Below are positions 34,801-39,500 of a stretch of DNA of 39,500 nucleotides, piece by piece. The notes under the pieces are model-generated. The model was not told where the DNA came from and searched no databases. It worked only from the letters and a program-made list of their open reading frames with translations. The DNA lies in the NCBI RefSeq assembly GCF_006861775.1, contig NZ_VDGG01000036.1, positions 1 through 39,500 on the forward strand. The letters run 5' to 3'. This stretch comes from Psychrobacillus soli. Its GTDB lineage: Bacteria; Bacillota; Bacilli; Bacillales_A; Planococcaceae. The translations under genes were made by a program, and so were the position numbers. Position 1 is the stretch's first letter. The number at the start of each line of letters is the position of its first letter.

Positions 34801-36677
34801 ACTTTGATTTAGCGCAAGATGGATCTTACTCATTCCCAGTGACAGCTGAAACAGATTCTGTGAAAGTTGTCGTTCAAGATGCAGCGGGCAATGTAGGTGA
34901 AGCTTTCATTTATGAAAAGGAAGAGACAGTAGTAACACTAGCTGTAAATCCAACGGAACTTGATTTAGCAGTAGGAGGAACAGCTCAACTGGCTGTTACA
35001 GAAACTTCTACACCTAAAGAAGGGGAAGCAACAGTAGTAGATGTAACTGCAGAAGCTACGTACGCTGTGGCAGATGAAAGCATTGCAACCGTTACGAATG
35101 GTTTAGTGACTGCGGTAGGAAAAGGTTCTACAACGATTACTGTTTCCCATGGTGAAAATGAAGTAACTGTAAATCTAACAGTAAAAGATTCAGAAGTGAT
35201 TGTGCCAGGAGTTACATTAACTGCTAACAAAACAGAAATTGACCTCCAAAAAGGAAAAGAATCGCAACTGAAAATTACGGAAGTAACGACAACAGCAGAT
35301 GGAAAAACAAAAAAGGCAGACGTAACAAAAGCAGCAACGTATAAAGTAGCGGATAATAAAGTTGCTTCTGTCAAAAATGGTTTAGTAACAGCGAAAAATG
35401 CAGGAAGCACAACAATTACGGTTAAATATGGTAAAAATGAGCTTACTGTAAATGTGACAGTTACAGAACCAGGGGTAACTCTCACAGCAAACAAAACAGA
35501 ACTTGACTTACAAAAAGGAAGAGAAGCGCAACTGAAAATTACCGAAGTAACAACAACAGCAGATGGAAAAACAAAAAAGGCAGACGTAACAAAAGCTGCA
35601 ACGTATAAAGTAGCGGATAATAAAGTTGCTTCTGTTAAGGATGGTTTAGTAACAGCGAGAAATGCAGGAAGCACAACAATTACAGCTAAATACGGTAAAA
35701 ATGAAGTAACGGTAAATGTAACGGTTACAGAACCAGTAGTGACACTAGAAGCGAACAAAACGCAACTTGACCTAGAACCAGGAAAAGAAGCACAGCTAAA
35801 AATTACAGAAGTCATCACTTCTGCGGACGGAAAACAAAAAAAGACGGATATAACAACTCTTGCGACATACAAATCATCAAATGGTAAAGTGGCATCTGTA
35901 AGCAATGGTTTAGTAAAAGCGAAAGATGCAGGAACTACAACAATCACTGCTAATTACGGCAAAAACGAAGTAACTGTAAATGTGACAGTTACAGAACCGC
36001 AAGTGACACTGAACGCAAACAAAACAGAAATTGACTTAGAACCAGGAAAAGAAGCACAGTTGAAAATTACAGAAGTAACAACATCAAATGGAAAAACAAC
36101 TGAAAAAAATGTAACAACAGCTGCTACGTATAAAGTAACTGATAGTAAAGTGGCTTCTGTAACAAATGGTGTAGTAAGAGCTAAAAATGCAGGTAGTACT
36201 CCGATCACTGTTAGCTATGGAGCAAATAATGTAATAGTAAATGTAACGGTTACAGCACCAGAAGTAACATTAGTTGCAGACAATACACAAATTGATCTGG
36301 AATTAGGAAAAGAAGTACTACTGAATATTAAGGAAGTAACAACAATAAACGGAACAACAACCGAAAGAGATGTAACAAAAGCCGCTACGTATAAAGTACA
36401 AGATACTAAAGTTGCTAGTGTAACTGGTGGTCTAGTTAGACCGAAAAAAGCAGGCAGCACATCCATTACGGTTAAATACGGTAAAAATGAGTTGACTGTA
36501 AATGTAACGGTGACAGAAGCAGCAATAAAATCTGTTGTACCAAGCTCTGAAACTTTAGTACCTAGCCCAGAATCTTTCACACCGGATTCGGAAATTACGG
36601 TACCAACACCGGAAATTTCCTTATCAAGTTTTGAGTCTTTAATGCCAGGTTCAAGTGCAATTCCTATGGCGGTGTAA
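31851..36677 (+). CDS. Large subtilisin-like serine protease (S8) with PA insert and six Big-2 domains
   Basis: A 1608-residue secreted protease. Order: signal peptide (1-33); I9 propeptide (about 80-180, EVAVIIHLSEKPVALEKGI); S8 catalytic domain with D231 (VAVLDTGID), H293 (SHGTHVAGT), oxyanion N387 (ATGNSGPN) and S619 (GTSMATPHIAG); a PA domain inserted between N387 and S619 (VALISRGSIAFVDKIAHAKE); an Fn3-like region (about 680-800); then six bacterial Ig-like Big-2 repeats (about 1025-1558) and a Ser/Pro tail ending SAIPMAV. No sortase motif or SLH is present; the Big-2 domains probably hold it on the wall. All catalytic residues are intact. ATG 31851 follows AAGGGGAG and gives a normal signal peptide. 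It is the cell-envelope, Vpr-type class that digests or processes extracellular proteins. Confidence 0.9.
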   Translation: MLKNKIVNKLFSTLMVLAMIFTMFSPAMTASANVDVKPFKQNSASESTLQLKAAIAEQLNVLDGGPKLHKDLQDLSGSQEVAVIIHLSEKPVALEKGINELKGKSFSVAQENQVRTKVRSQQATVKKELNLKNIAIKQGYTFDTVLNGFAATVKANDLPKLLTVQGVTLVEPDTIVHASEEQQKTKPTKPSTINKDKIVDAKMNTSISFLGIERLWNEGIEGQGIKVAVLDTGIDKDHPEFAGIYKGGKNFIPNSSTYTKTRAENDASETLPSERPAGTPEFNANGSSFYTSHGTHVAGTIAAIGANVYGIKGIAPKVDLYAYRVLGAYGSGATSGIVKAIDTAVIEGMDVINLSLGGGANTETDSGSFAINNAMMAGTISVIATGNSGPNRGTMGTPATARLGIAVGNTTNPETMYNGQVNVTVGAYNLTKQLQLMGTTFGADLATQLQGEFDLVAVPGNGEAKDYQGIDVNGKVALISRGSIAFVDKIAHAKENGAVATIIHNFAGGTNAPNPSGTFLGDSFAFIPTYDMSQTDGDAIRAALASGAGKVTFGNFGSTKTTGDEVNSSSSRGPSTPNFDIKPDVSAPGTNIMSTIPMYKTDFPDAVYNEAYDRKTGTSMATPHIAGIAALIKQANPDWNAFDVKVALSNTAKVLHKGTYDVFAQGAGRVDAYAAAHPSILAYAKDTAVLDSSGAIVENLKGTVTFGPQSLKENLSVTKQILVKDSKGTGGNYNVTVDTTKTFGDAKVTVDKSSFTLAGEQLLNVTLTASKATAPNGSEILGYIHINGGGSDISLPFAADFSGVVATEIRDMNISETDLSFDGDGVKDSAELTFTLTGNVTTNYIELWDIMDPEGGEYGDGYIGYLHAGSSLGAGSWKLTVDGEYQPWSGEPATTIPDGLYTIDFTGLSATGVIGDYVGPVVVKTTKPVIAGSVKDGVATGQVTDKYIEYNEELYLYGLEFDLNDKLHASYVATVNGETADAVDFDLAQDGSYSFPVTAETDSVKVVVQDAAGNVGEAFIYEKEETVVTLAVNPTELDLAVGGTAQLAVTETSTPKEGEATVVDVTAEATYAVADESIATVTNGLVTAVGKGSTTITVSHGENEVTVNLTVKDSEVIVPGVTLTANKTEIDLQKGKESQLKITEVTTTADGKTKKADVTKAATYKVADNKVASVKNGLVTAKNAGSTTITVKYGKNELTVNVTVTEPGVTLTANKTELDLQKGREAQLKITEVTTTADGKTKKADVTKAATYKVADNKVASVKDGLVTARNAGSTTITAKYGKNEVTVNVTVTEPVVTLEANKTQLDLEPGKEAQLKITEVITSADGKQKKTDITTLATYKSSNGKVASVSNGLVKAKDAGTTTITANYGKNEVTVNVTVTEPQVTLNANKTEIDLEPGKEAQLKITEVTTSNGKTTEKNVTTAATYKVTDSKVASVTNGVVRAKNAGSTPITVSYGANNVIVNVTVTAPEVTLVADNTQIDLELGKEVLLNIKEVTTINGTTTERDVTKAATYKVQDTKVASVTGGLVRPKKAGSTSITVKYGKNELTVNVTVTEAAIKSVVPSSETLVPSPESFTPDSEITVPTPEISLSSFESLMPGSSAIPMAV
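34930..36524 (+). repeat. Six Big-2 repeats (264-bp period) in the protease gene
   Basis: Unit starts fall at about 34930, then 35211, 35475, 35739, 36003 and 36264; four of the spacings are 264 or 261 bases. Units 2 and 3 are nearly identical over long DNA stretches around the ADGKTKKADVTKAATYKVAD segment, the first unit is the most diverged. Confidence 0.85.
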
Positions 36678-36694
36678 GAAACAAATGAATAAGT

Positions 36695-36742
36695 AAAAAG
36701 AAACAGCTGAGGTGCAGTTCATGGCCACAGCTGTTTCTTTTT
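36695..36742 (+). terminator. Terminator of the S8 protease gene
   Basis: A perfect 15-bp stem (36695-36709 with 36728-36742) ending in TTTTTT, 17 bases after the stop codon. The left arm is A-rich. Confidence 0.87.
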
Positions 36743-36751
36743 TGGGGGAAT

Positions 36752-36903
36752 CCTTGTGTAAGAAATTTACTCGCAACTTTGTCAGGCATATGCGCAACCT
36801 TCTACTTCGTATTCGCAACATTCCTATTAATTTGCGCAACTTATTCATCGCTACTCGCAATCTTGCAAGGCTTACTCGCAACATATTAGTATCTTACACA
36901 GGG
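36752..36903. repeat. 21-bp-period CGCAAC array flanked by inverted CTGTG-type ends
   Basis: CGCAAC (once CGCAAT) starts at 36772, 36793, 36814, 36835, 36856 and 36877, exactly 21 bases apart; between these cores the sequence is AT-rich and varies. The array is bordered by CCTTGTGTAAGA (36752-36763) and TCTTACACAGGG (36892-36903), an 11-of-12 inverted repeat resembling the ends of the dispersed CTGTG boxes. It lies between the terminators of two converging genes. The plus frame is open, but it starts inside a terminator and has no ribosome site, so I take it as non-coding. Confidence 0.8.
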
Positions 36904-36912
36904 ACAAAACAT

Positions 36913-36949
36913 AAAAAGCACGAACTCCATAAAATGAGTTCGTGCTTTC
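36913..36949 (-). terminator. Terminator of the SLH/NlpC-P60 gene
   Basis: A perfect 13-bp stem AAAGCACGAACTC/GAGTTCGTGCTTT (36915-36927, 36936-36948); read on the minus strand it ends in TTTTTAT, 14 bases past the stop of the minus-strand gene. Confidence 0.85.
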
Positions 36950-36962
36950 TCCATTCCATCTA

Positions 36963-38552
36963 CTAATCTAGGTATCTTCTAGCCCCAGAGTAGTTTCGTT
37001 TATAAACGCCTGCAGAAATAGATTCGATTTTGACTTTGTCGGATGCATTTGGTGCATGGAGCATCTTGCCATCACCGATATATAATCCGACGTGATACAC
37101 TTTTCCTTTTCCTCCGTTACCCGCAAAAAATACGAGATCACCAGGTTGTAAGTTACTTTTTGAGACTGGTGTTCCTTTCGTTGCTTGGTAAAACGAGTCG
37201 CGTGGAATAAGGATCCCATGGTTTTTATACACGGAGTAAATAATGCCGGAGCAGTCAAATCCAAAAGAGGAAGTACCTGCCCATAGGTAAGGCAAACCTA
37301 GGAACATTTTGGCACTGTTGACGATATCTTTTTGTGTTGGTTTCGGAACTGCTGCATAATTTTTGTGTACTTTCGCATCTTTTTTAGCCAAATACTTTAC
37401 ACCGTTTTGTGGGGTAAGCACATGTAGCCATTCGCCTTCTTCCTTTATTACTGGAAGAATCGTTGTATAACTGATGTCTATATATTTATTCTTTTTATTT
37501 GTATCACTATATAGAGTGGAAGATTTCGCATTCACAATAGCGATCGAACAATTAGACGTATCTGTAGCTGTTTCGAACAAATGCGAACTTGGAACCCAAC
37601 CAGGATAACCTTCTTTTAAATAAGGAACATACTGATCTTTGACTGCAATTTTAGTCCATTTTCCGCTTTTTTGTAAAACGGTGACTTCCTCTCCAAACAA
37701 AGCTTGGGTGTCGGTTTTATCTACGAGCCACCATTTTTGTTTCAGATTCATCGTTTTCATCCATTTAGAAATGTCTACTGGAGTAGAGATTGCAGGATGA
37801 TCCACCGCTCGATCTATGCCTGGCTTGTGCCAAAGGGATGTAACTTGCACATTCACTTTCACTTTCACTGTTTTTGTATTGCTTGGCTTTTCACAAGAAG
37901 CAGGAACAGCGGGTACAGTTGGTATTGTCGGAACAGTTGGAGCTTTTATTCGGAAATCTGGATTTAAAATGCGTGCGATAAAAATAGCAAAGTCCGCTTT
38001 TGTAATGTTAGCTAAAGGTTTAAATGTATTGTCCGGATACCCTGTGGCGATATTCGTTGTTTGTAGCGTGTTAATAGCTTCTGCAACCCAATAAGTTGGT
38101 AGCACATCAACAAATGGTGTAGATATTGTCCCTTTTAGTTCAAAAGCTCTTACTAAGAAGACAGCAGCTTCCCCTCTTGTAAAAGGAACATCCGGATTAA
38201 ACGCGCCATTCTCATCGGCATGTATAATTCCTTCGTTTGCAATGGCAGCCATTATAGGAAAGTTTACGTGGTCAGCTGTTACGTCCGTAAAATTTGGGTC
38301 CGGCTGATTAGAAGAATTAAGACGTAAAGATTTCACCAACATTTCAGCTGCTTCCAAACGGGTTATCTCCGCGTCCACTCCAAAGTTAAGTGCAGGGTTA
38401 CCAGTGATTATTCCTTTAGAAGCTAAAAAATCTAGTTCCGCTTTTGCTGCGTGATCATCTCCAACATCTTTGTACAACGGTGCGGCAGAAACGGTACTAA
38501 AAGTTGAAAATAAAACAAACATAAAAGTAAAAACTGCTATTAATCTCTTCAT
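36963..38552 (-). CDS. SLH-anchored NlpC/P60 peptidoglycan endopeptidase
   Basis: A 529-residue exported wall hydrolase. Signal peptide (1-23), then three SLH modules (about 25-200: YKDVGDDHAAKAELDFLASK, FTDVTADHVNFPIMAAI, FVDVLPTYWVAEAINTL) that bind pyruvylated wall polymer, a Thr/Pro linker (VPTIPTVPAVP), two SH3-like regions (about 225-400), and the NlpC/P60 domain with C434 (GFDCSGI), H487 (VYHVGLYIGDG) and H499 (LHAPNAS). It cleaves D-glutamyl-diamino-acid bonds in peptidoglycan stems, so it may act in cell separation or wall turnover. All catalytic residues are present. The minus-strand ATG follows AAAGGGGAATC. It is a single-gene transcript converging on the protease gene; SLH anchoring contrasts with the SbsC-type anchors of its neighbours. 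Confidence 0.92.
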   Translation of the reverse strand: MKRLIAVFTFMFVLFSTFSTVSAAPLYKDVGDDHAAKAELDFLASKGIITGNPALNFGVDAEITRLEAAEMLVKSLRLNSSNQPDPNFTDVTADHVNFPIMAAIANEGIIHADENGAFNPDVPFTRGEAAVFLVRAFELKGTISTPFVDVLPTYWVAEAINTLQTTNIATGYPDNTFKPLANITKADFAIFIARILNPDFRIKAPTVPTIPTVPAVPASCEKPSNTKTVKVKVNVQVTSLWHKPGIDRAVDHPAISTPVDISKWMKTMNLKQKWWLVDKTDTQALFGEEVTVLQKSGKWTKIAVKDQYVPYLKEGYPGWVPSSHLFETATDTSNCSIAIVNAKSSTLYSDTNKKNKYIDISYTTILPVIKEEGEWLHVLTPQNGVKYLAKKDAKVHKNYAAVPKPTQKDIVNSAKMFLGLPYLWAGTSSFGFDCSGIIYSVYKNHGILIPRDSFYQATKGTPVSKSNLQPGDLVFFAGNGGKGKVYHVGLYIGDGKMLHAPNASDKVKIESISAGVYKRNYSGARRYLD

Positions 38553-38790
38553 CCTACTGATTCCCCTTTAATCTGGTAGTTACATATAATAATCTCCATA
38601 TTACTGTACAAGAGAAAACATGAAATGTATAGACTATATAGAAATTTCTGTATTTTAAATATAGAAAAAGAATAGATCCAAAGACTTGAGTAAAAAGTTT
38701 TAAAAATTCTTATTATTTGTAAATTTAGACTATACATAGATATAGTTATTTGATAATATGTAGAAGAGGAGGCAAAAGGAGGATATATAT

Positions 38791-39252
38791 TTGAAAGAAA
38801 AGGATTCTAAACTGATTAATCGACGAGTATTGGCACTTGAATCTGTTTTTACGAATGGCAACAAATCGAAAATCACGACAACAAATGGAATTCATTATTC
38901 AAAAATGTCTGTACTTGAGTTACTTAATAATGCTTGCATGCGCTACGCTTCTACTTTAGAAGGCCGCATGAAAGCGATTAAACTGATTATGAATTACTAT
39001 CACAAAACACCGATTCTGATCAATCCAAAAGAGTTTGGCGCATTTCCTACAGTATCGTATAAGGATACAGAGTGTGTATGGATCTTTAATCATCATTTCT
39101 ATGTCAACGAATTGGGGAATGGAAAATCGCAAATTGTGTTTGATAACGGAATTCATATGACTGTAAAAGTTTCCAAAAATGTTTTACTAAAACAACAGCA
39201 ACGATTACACACAGCGATTAATATAATTAGCAATATTGAGGATTCAGAGTAA
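38791..39252 (+). CDS. comK: ComK-family competence transcription factor
   Basis: A 153-residue protein matching the ComK core: ACMRYASTLEGRMKAIKLIM, HKTPILINPKEFGAFPTVSY and CVWIFNHHFYVNEL correspond to B. subtilis ComK FFGSSYAGRKAGTYEV, SHKPPIMVDPSNQIFLFPTL and CGWISHVHVKEF. IVFDNGIHMTVKVSKNVLLK follows. ComK binds AT-rich K-boxes and switches on the DNA-uptake genes. This copy is shorter than B. subtilis ComK (192) because the C-terminal 30-40 residues, which bind MecA in that protein, are missing, as in other ComK homologues outside B. subtilis. The start is TTG at 38791 behind a strong AAAAGGAGG; no better ATG exists. It is transcribed alone and divergently from the NlpC/P60 gene, with an AT-rich gap of 238 bases that could hold ComK boxes. 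Confidence 0.85.
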   Translation: MKEKDSKLINRRVLALESVFTNGNKSKITTTNGIHYSKMSVLELLNNACMRYASTLEGRMKAIKLIMNYYHKTPILINPKEFGAFPTVSYKDTECVWIFNHHFYVNELGNGKSQIVFDNGIHMTVKVSKNVLLKQQQRLHTAINIISNIEDSE

Positions 39253-39299
39253 AAAACATTACACTAATAACAATGTCTCCGGAGAATGGATAAAAAGTA

Positions 39300-39335
39300 A
39301 AGCGGTTGAAGAAAATCTTCGGTCGCTTTTTTTGT
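39300..39335 (+). terminator. Terminator of the comK-like gene
   Basis: A 13-bp stem (39300-39312 with 39316-39328), three of its pairs G-U type, a 3-base loop and seven T residues. A normal strong terminator. Confidence 0.82.
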
Positions 39336-39382
39336 ATACAGAGCAATTCTGAATTGTACCAGAGTTGTGTATTACACAGCGT
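39334..39382 (-). repeat. Dispersed CTGTG box, copy G
   Basis: Read on the minus strand: CGCTGTGTAATACACAACTC, then GGTACAATTCAGAATTGCTC. The GCTGTGT core and CAATTC blocks match copies A and C, with shifted spacing. It follows the terminator of the comK-like gene, again at a gene's 3' side. Confidence 0.5.
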
Positions 39383-39500
39383 TTAATGTTAAATAAGTCA
39401 AGCGTTAAATAAATAGATTTTTGGCCGCACAAAACCAATGCCTCAATATTAGATGGAAAAAAATTGAAACTACCAATCACAAAACCATATAAGGACATTT
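39383..39500. other. Right edge of window, no gene assigned
   Basis: A plus frame from about 39411 to the edge reads DFWPHKTNASILDGKKLKLP and continues out of the window; it could be the start or a fragment of a coding region, possibly mobile-element related, but no family is recognisable in so short a piece. Confidence 0.25.

Noticed and set aside
34985-35947. 320-codon minus-strand open frame opposite the protease repeats
   Set aside because: It mirrors the repetitive Big-2 coding sequence, is Val/Thr/Ser-rich without any family pattern, and has no ribosome site. The plus-strand protein is unmistakable.
36772-36897. CRISPR array
   Set aside because: Only a 6-base core is conserved and the total period is 21 bases; CRISPR repeats are longer with 30-40 base spacers, and no cas genes are near.
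36712-36966. Small plus-strand frame with Arg-Asn every seven residues
   Set aside because: The regularity comes from the 21-bp DNA period. The frame begins inside a terminator, has no ribosome site and runs through a second terminator.
39259-39498. 79-codon minus-strand frame at the right edge
   Set aside because: It crosses the comK terminator and a box repeat and has no ribosome site or family pattern.

Overview
The window reads as a low-GC Gram-positive chromosome of the Bacillaceae/Caryophanaceae type (Psychrobacillus, Lysinibacillus or a close relative). The reasons are AT-rich DNA, strong AGGAGG ribosome sites with frequent TTG/GTG starts, TasA/TapA/SipW matrix proteins, ComK, a YrzB-type DUF1292 protein, and surface proteins with the SbsC-type S-layer anchoring domain. 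No rRNA, tRNA, CRISPR array, prophage or intact insertion sequence was seen. All calls come from reading the sequence; no database search was run.

Region 1 (1-2296) is decayed DNA: the C-terminal half of a sodium:solute symporter, a LysR regulator without its DNA-binding domain, and non-coding stretches with nested inverted repeats.

Region 2 (2297-6870) is a plus-strand set: an octopine/nopaline-type opine dehydrogenase, an NhaC-family Na+/H+ antiporter, a TauE/SafE-type anion exporter and a PucR-family regulator.

Region 3 (8155-14266) is a compact operon: GntR/FCD regulator, PLP-dependent trans-sulfuration enzyme (gamma-lyase or gamma-synthase), tripartite tricarboxylate-type transporter TctC-TctB-TctA and a UroD-superfamily protein with possible metal-binding His/Cys residues. 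It looks like uptake and breakdown of a carboxylated, possibly sulfur- or methyl-bearing compound. It is flanked by a lone DUF1292 gene and a maltose O-acetyltransferase. A stand-alone UppS paralogue follows at 15412.

Region 4 (17064-22767) is a biofilm-matrix locus: TasA-like fibre protein, TapA-like protein with an acidic 25-residue repeat tail, SipW signal peptidase, and a membrane-anchored TasA-like protein. Next comes a cytoplasmic histidine kinase/response regulator pair whose leader carries a clear cyclic di-GMP-II riboswitch followed by a terminator-like hairpin. This links c-di-GMP to a two-component system beside the matrix genes.

Region 5 (22931-39252) is mostly cell surface and signalling: two VanZ-like membrane proteins; a 7TMR-DISM hybrid histidine kinase broken by an internal deletion and frameshift; its receiver-BTAD (SARP-like) response regulator; two SbsC-anchored surface proteins; a 1608-residue subtilisin with six Big-2 repeats; a minus-strand SLH/NlpC-P60 endopeptidase; and a ComK-family regulator.

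The intergenic DNA is unusually patterned. It has a dispersed 55-60 bp box beginning with a CyCTGTGyaAGA-like core, usually just past gene 3' ends and often followed by a hairpin. It also has three related GGTGGGyrTTATTT hairpins, a duplicated ~98 bp sequence, and a six-copy array of an exact 21-bp period built on CGCAAC between two converging genes.
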